A stretch of 64,000 nucleotides of DNA from Parasediminibacterium sp051861445 (lineage in GTDB: Bacteria > Bacteroidota > Bacteroidia > Chitinophagales > Chitinophagaceae). The DNA lies in the NCBI GenBank assembly GCA_051861445.1, contig JBHYCS010000017.1, positions 1 to 64,000 of the forward strand. Direction: 5' to 3'. This document shows positions 55,973 through 64,000 of the stretch, piece after piece. The position numbers and the translations under genes are program-made. Every line of letters starts with the position of its first letter. Position 1 is the first letter of the stretch. The notes beneath the pieces were generated by a model that saw only the letters and a list, made by a program, of their open reading frames with translations, was not told the DNA's origin and did no database searches.

Positions 55973-57769
55973 TTAAAATCCTTTGTTTAGTTGATTGATG
56001 AGGGTTTTAGAACTTTTTTCATCGGCTTTAATGGCCGTTTCAAAACTTCCGGTATAACTATTCTCTTTTATTGAAATGTTATTACAATTTTTAAAATCAA
56101 AAAGCGGTGCTTTAGGATACAATTGAGTAGCCTGATTGGATTTGATAATAGTGTTGTTTTTTATTACCAAACCATCTACTCTATCTGCCATCACAATTCT
56201 ATTGTCGAATGTTCTAATGGTATTTCCCTCGAATCGAATATTACGATCGAATATAGCCGTTTGGTCGAAAGATTTTCCTAAACGTGGTGTGATATAAAGT
56301 ACTGCATGTTCAGAACCACTGTAGGCACAATAATCGAATGTATTGTTTCGAATGAGTACATTATTCACTGCACCTGACTCGTACCAGAAAAAAGATTCTC
56401 CTCTAAATAAAATAGATGACATCATAGATGAGAAGGAGTTATTTTCAATCACCGTTTTTAAAGGAGATTTTAAAACCACATTTCTTGCTCGATGATTTTT
56501 GATGGTGCAACCCCGCATGGTAAATTCAGGATTCCATGTTTTGTTTTCTAGAATATCTCCTTTTTTTAATCTTTGTGGTAATGGTGTTGCGAAAGTGATT
56601 TCTGAATATTCTTCATTTATCTTTTTCACTGATTTAACAACAGCACTACTGCCTCTTTCTGGTGAGGGTTGACTGATGAACCAAACTTCATCAGTAGGGG
56701 CTGCAAATAGAAATCCCATTTGTTCGAAATGTTTCAATTTGAAACGAACCGAATGATTATTGATCACTTCATCTACTTCTACATAAGTTCCATGTACATT
56801 GGTGCCATCATCGAGCATATTTTCAAATCTGCAATTCTCTACCAAAATAGAGCCTTTACAATTACAAAAATGCGTAGCATCGGCTGTTGTTGATACTACT
56901 CTATTTGTACCTTCTCTAAGATAGATTCCACAATTGCGGATTTTTATTTGTTGAGATCGATCAAATAAAAAGCCCATGCCTAATGCATGATGAATGACAA
57001 TTCCATTTAATTCAATATTAGATGAATTTCGAACATCGAAAGCAGGTGCATAACGATCATGTTCTCTATCTCCTTTTGAATCTAGTAATGAACCTAGAGG
57101 AGGATAGTTTTTCAACTTTTCATGAAATCGTAAAATACCATCTGGTAATTGCTCAACCAGCTTTGGATCACTTTCAATATCCCATGCTCCATGAACAGGT
57201 CTTTTTTCTTTTGCATCGAAAGCTAGTGTACTTCCTGGTATTGCGTAATTAAAACCATCTATGTTTGGAAACTCTAATTTACCATTTCTAACTCTCCATG
57301 AAAAACCATCTTTCAATGGTTTAATATCACGCCAACCTTCTTTTTCATTTATAGCTACCACTTCGCCAACGAAATTGAATGGGATATCCCAATCTATAGT
57401 TAGGTTTTTTACTGTCACCTTATTACAACCATCGAATAAGAAAGGCATTACTTGTCCATGAAAAATAAACTCCGCATTATTTCCTTCAATAATAACTGAA
57501 CGAAACTTATCGAATTTGAAGATGATTTTTTTGTATCCATTACCATGATTGGTGATTTCAAGATATTTACCTGATGCGTAATCGGGTAAAAATTTATATG
57601 TTCCTTTTTCAAAAACTAAATGAATCTCTTTATCGAGTGTTTTATCAATAATATTTCTAACAACAGATGTTACATCGCCATCAGTAAGTTTGATGACAAT
57701 AGGAGCGGATGCATAAACACTAACTGATGCAAAAATGATAACCGAAGCAATTATAACTTTTAAATGCAT
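55973..57769 (-). CDS. GH110-like alpha-1,3-galactosidase (beta-helix glycosidase)
   Basis: The product is 598 residues from the ATG at 57769 (MHLKVIIAS). It has a signal peptide and right-handed beta-helix repeats. The stretch DATHFCNCKG..VENCRFENMLDDGTNVHGTY agrees with the GH110 signature as I recall it, including the paired aspartates D320/D321 (counted from this start) in the catalytic position. GH110 removes alpha-1,3-linked galactose, for example from blood-group B antigen or carrageenan-derived oligosaccharides. The sulfatase-rich neighbourhood favours a sulfated galactan. No T9SS domain is present, so it is probably periplasmic. Confidence 0.82.
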   Translation of the reverse strand: MHLKVIIASVIIFASVSVYASAPIVIKLTDGDVTSVVRNIIDKTLDKEIHLVFEKGTYKFLPDYASGKYLEITNHGNGYKKIIFKFDKFRSVIIEGNNAEFIFHGQVMPFLFDGCNKVTVKNLTIDWDIPFNFVGEVVAINEKEGWRDIKPLKDGFSWRVRNGKLEFPNIDGFNYAIPGSTLAFDAKEKRPVHGAWDIESDPKLVEQLPDGILRFHEKLKNYPPLGSLLDSKGDREHDRYAPAFDVRNSSNIELNGIVIHHALGMGFLFDRSQQIKIRNCGIYLREGTNRVVSTTADATHFCNCKGSILVENCRFENMLDDGTNVHGTYVEVDEVINNHSVRFKLKHFEQMGFLFAAPTDEVWFISQPSPERGSSAVVKSVKKINEEYSEITFATPLPQRLKKGDILENKTWNPEFTMRGCTIKNHRARNVVLKSPLKTVIENNSFSSMMSSILFRGESFFWYESGAVNNVLIRNNTFDYCAYSGSEHAVLYITPRLGKSFDQTAIFDRNIRFEGNTIRTFDNRIVMADRVDGLVIKNNTIIKSNQATQLYPKAPLFDFKNCNNISIKENSYTGSFETAIKADEKSSKTLINQLNKGF

Positions 57770-57830
57770 TGTTAATTTCTTAATTATTAATTGATAAAAC
57801 ATGATATTGCTCTAGATAACAGTTAATTAT

Positions 57831-58196
57831 TTATTGTTTTATTGCATCCAATTTGGGATTTACAATTTTATTGAATTCATCAAGCTCAGCCCATTTTACA
57901 TCAAGTATTTTCATTAATTTTTGAGAAAATGGAAATACATTTTTTTTTCTATATTCGTCTACTTCCGCCTCTGCTATTTGACCTGCTTTCTTTTTTTGTT
58001 CCATTTCTTTTTGAGCCATCATTAGTCCTAGCTTTGCTTCAGCTATACTAGTTTTCTTAGACTCATCCAGTTTAAAATGAGTAATTGCTTCTGCAGCGAA
58101 CAAATCTGCCTTCTTCTTTTGAATTTCAGATTGTGCGTTTACGATGCTACCAATGAGAATGGCTACAATAAGTAGTAATTTTTTCATTTTTTTCAT
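57831..58196 (-). CDS. small secreted helical protein of unknown function
   Basis: The 121-residue protein has a signal peptide (LLLIVAILIGSIVNAQ). A charged helical body rich in Lys, Glu and Ala (for example MMAQKEMEQKKKAGQIAEAEVDEYRKKN) resembles periplasmic helical adaptors. No domain is recognised. It sits between two beta-helix genes, with short gaps to both, so it is probably in the glycan-use operon. The start may be the ATG at 58196 or the one at 58187. Confidence 0.7.
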   Translation of the reverse strand: MKKMKKLLLIVAILIGSIVNAQSEIQKKKADLFAAEAITHFKLDESKKTSIAEAKLGLMMAQKEMEQKKKAGQIAEAEVDEYRKKNVFPFSQKLMKILDVKWAELDEFNKIVNPKLDAIKQ

Positions 58197-58229
58197 TTTT
58201 TGTTTGTAAATATTTAAATAAGTAATTGT

Positions 58230-59954
58230 TTAGTTTTTTAAAAATGTAAGTCCAAAATTTTCTTTAATGTCTTCTACATTTTCAAGGAAAACCTTCCTAT
58301 TTGCGTCCTCAACTCTTCCGAATTGCTTTCTTTCAGGTTCAAAAATTTTTGTAGTAGGAAGTTGTATTACATTATTCATAAGAACTAATCCTTTTGTAGA
58401 TGTAACTGCAATAGCAGGATTTAACGAATTAGAAATCTTATTTTCTGAAATATTAATATTATTGTGTGCTCCTAATGAGGCGATTTTTTTATTACCACCT
58501 ATTGCATAAACAGCTATAGCAACATCTTTACAATTTTCGATAGTGTTGTTTTTTATAATAAGGTTATTGCCACTACCAGCTTCTAACCACTGATGCTCAG
58601 GTGAGCACTTTATAGCCATACCCCAATTACTAATACATTGATTATTTGCAATTGTTCCATTGCTTGCTTTAGCAATAATTCCTCTGCTTCTATTTGGACC
58701 AGCAACGCAATTCAATATTTCAAAACCATTACCAACTCTATTTGCTGAAGCAATTACACTGCCCATTGGTAATGCAACAGAGTGGTCTATTTCTATAATA
58801 AAAACATTAGCCGCATCTTTGGTTTTATCAGATTCTCTTAAAAATTTTTGGCTTGCCAAAAACATTCTTTCTTCCATTGTTAATACTCTGTCAGCTTTGA
58901 TAGATTTAACAAAGGCATTTGGCATTCTTGTACCATCATAAGACACCAATTCTACAGAATCGCCAACTTGGATATCAGGTGTAAATCCAACTTTCCCAAC
59001 AACAGTCAAGTTATTACCATTGGATTCTGTAATTACATGATAATTTCCACTTATTGCAAAGCCATCATCTCCATTATAACGTGCTATACAATTTTTATAA
59101 GATGGGCCAATTTGAGCCGATTTTGAATGAAAACCATCGGCATTATTGCTTCTCATTCTTCTGATACCTCTTTTTGCAATGTCTGTTTCTAGTGGTCTTC
59201 TATCAACTTTACAACCAATGTATTTTGAGCCATTACAATTTCTCTCGAAAAACGCAAAAGTTGGTCCTGCGTATAATTTTACATTTTCTAAGGTTAAGCC
59301 TTCGCAATTTTCCATTACAATGGCATGAGGAGAAAATTTATTACTATAAGAATCGAATACAATTATGTCTCCTACTTTTTCAAACGAAAATTCGGCATTT
59401 GCTTTGTTCTTTTTCTTAAAAATAATTCTTCGATTTGCTTCGTCTACTTCATGTGTAACAGCATAATAAGTTCGAGTAGATAATTCGGCTGTTGCAGAGT
59501 CATAAATTTCTAACTTTTCGTTGCGTAATTTGGTAGAATAGCCTTCAAGAATATCAACCGTTAACTGGCTTTTATCTTTTGTCATTTCAACAATTCTACC
59601 CTGTGTGAAAGGCAATGGATCATAGTCCACTGATAATCCAACTAATTTAAAATTTTTGCAATTGATAATATTAATAGCTTGAACGGTTTCGGTACAAATT
59701 AATTCGACACCGTTAGCAATAATAGTTACATCTTTTAAATTATTTAATGTAATATGCTTATTTCCTTTTGGTGCAACTCTGTATCTACCTGGTGGAATGG
59801 TAAATTCTTTCTTACCTTTTGCTAATTCTTTGTTGATATGCTTTTGTAAATCATATTCTTTGCCAGAATCTATTTGAGCAAAACAAGTAACGACTATTAT
59901 ATGTATTAAACATATAAATGATACTAGTTTCTTTAATTGTATACTTCTAATCAT
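58230..59954 (-). CDS. secreted beta-helix protein, glycosidase-like
   Basis: The 574-residue protein has a signal peptide (LVSFICLIHIIVVTCFAQ). The remainder consists of right-handed beta-helix coils with typical ENCEGLTLENV, NNLIIKNNTIENC and INISENKI repeats. RSNNADGFHS and YNGDDGFAI in the middle hold candidate acidic catalytic residues. The overall layout resembles GH110/GH28-type glycosidases, but I cannot match the exact GH110 motif seen in the 55973 protein. It is co-directional with the sulfatases and likely acts on the same glycan. Confidence 0.78.
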   Translation of the reverse strand: MIRSIQLKKLVSFICLIHIIVVTCFAQIDSGKEYDLQKHINKELAKGKKEFTIPPGRYRVAPKGNKHITLNNLKDVTIIANGVELICTETVQAINIINCKNFKLVGLSVDYDPLPFTQGRIVEMTKDKSQLTVDILEGYSTKLRNEKLEIYDSATAELSTRTYYAVTHEVDEANRRIIFKKKNKANAEFSFEKVGDIIVFDSYSNKFSPHAIVMENCEGLTLENVKLYAGPTFAFFERNCNGSKYIGCKVDRRPLETDIAKRGIRRMRSNNADGFHSKSAQIGPSYKNCIARYNGDDGFAISGNYHVITESNGNNLTVVGKVGFTPDIQVGDSVELVSYDGTRMPNAFVKSIKADRVLTMEERMFLASQKFLRESDKTKDAANVFIIEIDHSVALPMGSVIASANRVGNGFEILNCVAGPNRSRGIIAKASNGTIANNQCISNWGMAIKCSPEHQWLEAGSGNNLIIKNNTIENCKDVAIAVYAIGGNKKIASLGAHNNINISENKISNSLNPAIAVTSTKGLVLMNNVIQLPTTKIFEPERKQFGRVEDANRKVFLENVEDIKENFGLTFLKN

Positions 59955-60003
59955 TTTTTGGTTTTAATATTTATAACCTTGTTTTTACTTCAACTTTTCT
60001 ATT

Positions 60004-61533
60004 CTATTTTTTTGATGCTTGTCTAATAAGATAAAGTTTATTCTCAAACTCTTTTACCAAATCAGGATATTGATCTGCTACATTTTTTTGTTCAGCCGGA
60101 TCTTTTGAAAGATTGTACAACTGAACAGTTTTTGATAAACCCGATTCTACTTTTTTATTGGCAAACCATGCTGGAACTGTTCCTTCAACGGGTGCAATGA
60201 ACTTCCAATTGTTTTTTCTAAGCGATAAGGTGTAAGATTCTTCCAACATCCATGTTCTTCCTATGTTATTTTTACCCAACCAAGTGTTCAACTGATTTTC
60301 ACTATCTACTGCTTCGTCACTATTCAGTTTTGCGTTGATTAGTTTAGCTATTGTTTTATAAAAATCTACTTGTGATACCAATGCATTACTAACGTTGGGT
60401 TTAATTTTTCCTTTCCAATACATGATGGTGGGCACTCTTGTACCTGCTTCATAGGCACTGTATTTTCCACCACGATAAATGCCTGATGGTTGATGATTGC
60501 CTACCAACTGTTCAGCAAAATCTGCATAACCATCATCTAATACTGGTCCATTATCGCTGCTAAAAATTACCAATGTGTTTTCAGTTAGTTTTAATGAATC
60601 CAATACTTTCATCACTTCACCAACCATCCAATCCATTTCAACAATTACATCACCTCTTGCACCCATTTTTGTACTACCAACAAATTGTTGATTAGGTACT
60701 CTTGGTACATGAATATTGGGGAAAGGATAGAATAAGAAAAACGGTTCATTTTTATGTTGAACAATGAAATTTTTTGCTTTTGCGTTTAGTACAAATGGAA
60801 TTTCTTCATCTACCCATCTTGCCGATTTTCCACCTGTCATAAAACCAATACGACTGATACCATTAACAATGGTATTGCTGTGTTGTGTATCTGCTTTTTG
60901 TTTTAATAGTTGTGGATGAGAGAGGCCTGTTGGTTCATCACCAATCATATTGCTATAACTTACTTTAATAGGATCGTTTATATCAAGGTTGGGTACTTTA
61001 CCATTTTCTAAGTAAACAGTAGGTACTCTATCCGTTGTTGCTGGAATTAAAAATGAATAAGCAAAACCAATTGCTTCAGCTCCGGGTTTTACTGTTCCAT
61101 TCCAATCAATGTTTCCATTACCTAAACCCAAATGCCATTTACCTACAACGCCTGTTGCATAACCATTTTGCTGCAACATGCTTGCTACAGTTGGTGTACC
61201 TTGTTTAAACAATAAAGGAGCATCGCCTGGAAGAATAGCAGCTTTATTTCTAAATGCATATTGACCAGTCAATAAACTATAACGTGAAGGCGTACATGTA
61301 GCAGCTGTACAATGAGCATCTGTAAAACGTACACCACCTGCTGCAAGCTTATCTACATTAGGTGTTAGTACTGCTGTTGCACCATAACAACTTACATCTC
61401 CATAACCAAGGTCATCGATATAGATTAATATAATGTTTGGTTTGGTTTTTACTGATTGTGATTGAGCATTTACAAAGCACAGTAGTAAAAAGACTAAAAG
61501 GAATGATATATTTTGTTTGTTGTGCATATACAT
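60004..61533 (-). CDS. sulfatase (S1 family)
   Basis: The product is 509 residues from the ATG at 61533, which gives a signal peptide (ISFLLVFLLLCFVNAQ). The formylglycine site is CTPSR (Cys about 80), and the metal-binding pair DD lies in IYIDDLGYGD, close to the N-terminus. GKWHLG and SSDNGP hold further active-site residues. All residues for sulfate ester hydrolysis look intact. The frame extends upstream to 61569, but that would overlap the preceding gene's end; the chosen start leaves one base between them. It is likely periplasmic, removing sulfate from the target polysaccharide. Confidence 0.9.
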   Translation of the reverse strand: MYMHNKQNISFLLVFLLLCFVNAQSQSVKTKPNIILIYIDDLGYGDVSCYGATAVLTPNVDKLAAGGVRFTDAHCTAATCTPSRYSLLTGQYAFRNKAAILPGDAPLLFKQGTPTVASMLQQNGYATGVVGKWHLGLGNGNIDWNGTVKPGAEAIGFAYSFLIPATTDRVPTVYLENGKVPNLDINDPIKVSYSNMIGDEPTGLSHPQLLKQKADTQHSNTIVNGISRIGFMTGGKSARWVDEEIPFVLNAKAKNFIVQHKNEPFFLFYPFPNIHVPRVPNQQFVGSTKMGARGDVIVEMDWMVGEVMKVLDSLKLTENTLVIFSSDNGPVLDDGYADFAEQLVGNHQPSGIYRGGKYSAYEAGTRVPTIMYWKGKIKPNVSNALVSQVDFYKTIAKLINAKLNSDEAVDSENQLNTWLGKNNIGRTWMLEESYTLSLRKNNWKFIAPVEGTVPAWFANKKVESGLSKTVQLYNLSKDPAEQKNVADQYPDLVKEFENKLYLIRQASKK

Positions 61534-61534
61534 T

Positions 61535-62866
61535 TTAATTAGTTGGAACAGCTTGTTTTTCCCATGCATTCAAATCATCCATTAATCTTTTTGCGATACT
61601 TGGATGATTGTAAATCAAATTGCTTACTTCGCCACTATCCTTTTTTATATTGTACAATTCTGTTTCTCCTTTGTGGTATTTGATCAATTTCCAATCGCCA
61701 TCGATAATGGCTGCATATTGATCTTCGTAGGAACGGAAGAAATACAGTTTTCTTTCAGGCATTTTTTCACCTTTCACCAATGGAATTAAACTCTTGCCTT
61801 GAATTTGTGTATCAACACAAGGTTTGCCTGAAGAAATTTCTACCAATGTTGGATATACATCTAATGTTTGAATAGGCACATGACATTCTGATCCAGCTTT
61901 TGTTTTACCAGGCCAATACACAATGAATGGAACCCTAGCACCACCTTCGCCCAACGTATTGCCACCTAATTTTTTTCCTCTTAAAGGATAGTTAGAAAAA
62001 TAACCTCCTTGGTCTGATGTAAAAATGATGATGGTATTATTGGCTATGCCTTTTTCTTTTAATGCTTTGCGTAATCTTCCTAATGATTGATCTACAGCTG
62101 TAACCATTGCTCCATATTCGGCATATTTATCTTCCCAACCTTTTGCTTTGTATTGAGCAATCAATTCTTTTTTACCAATGATGGGGCTGTGTACGCCATA
62201 ATGATAAAACGATAATTCAAATGGTTTACTCTTATCATAATTTTTAACGAAGCTAATTGCACTATCTGTCAATACATCTGTTAAATATTCATCTTTGGCA
62301 TTAGGAAATGGATTGTCTTTTTTCCAATAAGGTGGATAATAATTGCCTGGTTGTCCAAAACCTGTTACACCAATGGCTGCATCAAATCCTTGTTTGGTAG
62401 GATAGTATGCCTCTTCGCCTAAATGCCATTTACCAATAAACTGATTGTAATAATTGCTTTCTTTTAATTTTTCTGCATACGTAATTTCATCTAGAGGTAA
62501 CCAATTACGAGAAGGCATATTTGCAGGATCGGTAGCCAAATAGTTATATTCATTAGAGGCGTTTTTAGTGCCTCCATCAGAAACATGTCGAGGCATTTTA
62601 AACCGGATGGGCTCTCTTCCTGTTAATAAAGATGCTCTGCTTGGGCTACAAGTTGGTGTAGCAACGTAAGCCCTTGTAAATTCCATTCCATCTTTTTTCA
62701 ATTGGTTTAAATTGGGTGTATTGAATGCCGGATTACGTAAACCCCAATCGGCCCAACCCATATCATCTACAAAAAATATGATGATATTTGGTTTTGCTTT
62801 GGTTTGACTTTTACTATGAAAAGAAAAAGTTAGCAATGCAAATAGTATCGTTAATGTTTTATTCAT
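61535..62866 (-). CDS. sulfatase (S1 family)
   Basis: The product is 443 residues from the ATG at 62866 (MNKTLTILFALL), with signal peptide. It has the metal-binding DD in FFVDDMGWADWG, the formylglycine motif CSPSR (Cys about 73), GKWHLG and TSDQGGY. All catalytic residues are present. The frame extends 69 bases upstream through a lysine-rich stretch that overlaps the next gene's end and looks non-coding. Its product and the 60004 sulfatase differ in length and sequence, so they probably remove sulfate from different positions. Confidence 0.9.
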   Translation of the reverse strand: MNKTLTILFALLTFSFHSKSQTKAKPNIIIFFVDDMGWADWGLRNPAFNTPNLNQLKKDGMEFTRAYVATPTCSPSRASLLTGREPIRFKMPRHVSDGGTKNASNEYNYLATDPANMPSRNWLPLDEITYAEKLKESNYYNQFIGKWHLGEEAYYPTKQGFDAAIGVTGFGQPGNYYPPYWKKDNPFPNAKDEYLTDVLTDSAISFVKNYDKSKPFELSFYHYGVHSPIIGKKELIAQYKAKGWEDKYAEYGAMVTAVDQSLGRLRKALKEKGIANNTIIIFTSDQGGYFSNYPLRGKKLGGNTLGEGGARVPFIVYWPGKTKAGSECHVPIQTLDVYPTLVEISSGKPCVDTQIQGKSLIPLVKGEKMPERKLYFFRSYEDQYAAIIDGDWKLIKYHKGETELYNIKKDSGEVSNLIYNHPSIAKRLMDDLNAWEKQAVPTN

Positions 62867-62885
62867 TTTACTCAAATACTTGGTT

Positions 62886-64000
62886 CTATTTTTTTGGATT
62901 TGGTTCTTGCTTTTTGTCTTGCAAGTCTGCATCAAAATCTGTTTTACTTACCCATCCTGCATTTACTTTTTCGCCACTCATGAATCGATTGTAAAAATTC
63001 TTCACATCTCCTCCAGCATATTCATATTTATCAAACACATCTCCATTGCCAAACATGCGTGGATCTTTTTGTTCTTTCAATTTTTGAACCATCAATGCAC
63101 TTAACTTATTTTTTACTGTTGTAAGTTTTTTATCTGTTGCCAGATTGATCATACAGTATGGATCTTTTTCAATATCATACAATTCTTCTGTCGGACGTTT
63201 ACCAAAATTGAGTTGCCAGAAATTCCACTCAGCTTTATTGCGACGAGTATTTAAAATGTAAGTTTTTGTTGGGCCACCATCGGTATTTAAATAACCTGTT
63301 TCAGGATTGCCCATTGGCCAACGATCGGTTTTATAGTTGTGTAAATAGAGGTATCCATCTTTTATAATTCCTCTGATTGGATAACCTTCATCATTAGGTC
63401 TGCCAACATCATGACGCTCTTGACCAATCAACGTGTAGTTTCTAGTTGGATTTACATTTCCTGATTTATCGGAGTACAAAATATCAGTTAAGCTTTTTCC
63501 TGTAATAGGCTGCATGCCAGCTTTAGTTGTATTAAGTCCAGCTAATTCTAAAAACGTTGGAGCAATATCAATAAAGCTGACATAATCGTTTACTGTACGA
63601 CCCGGACGCTTAATACCTTTTGGCCACATAATGGCTAATGGCATGTGACTTGAATGTTCGTACTGATTGCCTTTAATTCTTGGAAACGGCATACCATTAT
63701 CGGAAGTAACAACAATGATTGTATTATTTAGCTCTCCAGTTTCTTCTAGTTTTTTCAATATTTTATCCAATTGATTATCGAAGTATTCAACCTCAAAAGC
63801 ATAGTCTAACATATCTGTTCTTACCGAATCAACATCTGGCCAATAAGGAGGAACTGCTCTGATATTTCCTGGATTTAAGCCACCTTTTTTTCTTCCTGAA
63901 CCAAATTCATAACTACGGTGTGGTTCATGACTGCCAAACCAAAAACAAAATGGCTGATTCTTTGGTTTTTCTTTCAAGAATACATCGAAGTTGGCTGCAT
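62886..64000 (-). CDS. sulfatase, C-terminal part (runs off the window)
   Basis: The frame is open to the right edge, so the N-terminus is missing; the visible part is about 371 residues. It shows GSHEPHRSYEFGSG, VTSDNGMPFP, EHSSHMPLAIMWP and LYDIEKDPYCMINL, all in the usual sulfatase order after the formylglycine site, which lies outside the window. It ends 19 bases before the next sulfatase start. Its substrate is unknown, but it is the third sulfatase in the same direction, consistent with a heavily sulfated glycan. Confidence 0.9.
   Translation of the reverse strand, partial: AANFDVFLKEKPKNQPFCFWFGSHEPHRSYEFGSGRKKGGLNPGNIRAVPPYWPDVDSVRTDMLDYAFEVEYFDNQLDKILKKLEETGELNNTIIVVTSDNGMPFPRIKGNQYEHSSHMPLAIMWPKGIKRPGRTVNDYVSFIDIAPTFLELAGLNTTKAGMQPITGKSLTDILYSDKSGNVNPTRNYTLIGQERHDVGRPNDEGYPIRGIIKDGYLYLHNYKTDRWPMGNPETGYLNTDGGPTKTYILNTRRNKAEWNFWQLNFGKRPTEELYDIEKDPYCMINLATDKKLTTVKNKLSALMVQKLKEQKDPRMFGNGDVFDKYEYAGGDVKNFYNRFMSGEKVNAGWVSKTDFDADLQDKKQEPNPKK

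Noticed and set aside
1..64000. tRNA, rRNA, CRISPR, IS or prophage elements
   Set aside because: Reading both strands showed no transposase or integrase frames, no regularly spaced repeats and no recognisable tRNA or rRNA sequence. A covariance-model scan was not possible.

Overview
The window reads as chromosomal DNA of a low-GC member of the Bacteroidota, probably near the Chitinophagaceae (the family is an inference, not proven). Three things support this. Type IX secretion C-terminal sorting domains (YPNP-type) occur on several large secreted proteins. Bacteroidota-type promoter -7 boxes (TAnnTTTG) lie upstream of rpsA, glyA, mdh and atpG. The window also holds family-typical genes such as DUF4293, a DUF5723-like barrel, a hybrid two-component regulator and a PID-CTERM-like small protein. 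No rRNA, tRNA, IS element, prophage or CRISPR array was seen.

Positions 1-41,240 are mainly housekeeping and sensing genes: a kinase/response-regulator pair whose kinase gene is broken by an in-frame TAG; rpsA; a small secreted repeat protein; an M23-type metallopeptidase; an ElaA-like acetyltransferase; an aminotransferase; a barrel/lipoprotein pair; glyA; a sugar nucleotidyltransferase; an FMN oxidoreductase; a NatAB-like ABC exporter; a phospholipase C/S1-P1-like protein; a thioredoxin/aldo-keto reductase pair; a DivIC/FtsB-like protein; deoC; a SPOR protein; an M20 amidohydrolase; a malic enzyme/phosphotransacetylase fusion; mlaE; mdh; a thioredoxin/mlaF/lysA operon; scpB; atpG; a second kinase/regulator pair; a dihaem cytochrome; a DUF2256/exonuclease/DNA ligase operon; and a UxuB-like SDR.

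Positions 42,149-51,259 hold a 1501-residue T9SS beta-helix protein, a 63-residue PID-CTERM-like protein and a 1327-residue hybrid two-component system (propeller sensor, kinase, receiver, AraC output).

Positions 51,793-64,000, all on the minus strand, form a glycan-degradation locus: three sulfatases (the first runs off the window), two beta-helix glycosidase-type proteins (one with a GH110 alpha-1,3-galactosidase-like motif), a small secreted protein of unknown role, and two T9SS-sorted proteins. Together they suggest breakdown of a sulfated galactose-containing polysaccharide, possibly controlled by the neighbouring hybrid regulator. No SusC/SusD pair lies inside the window, so the locus probably continues past the right edge.
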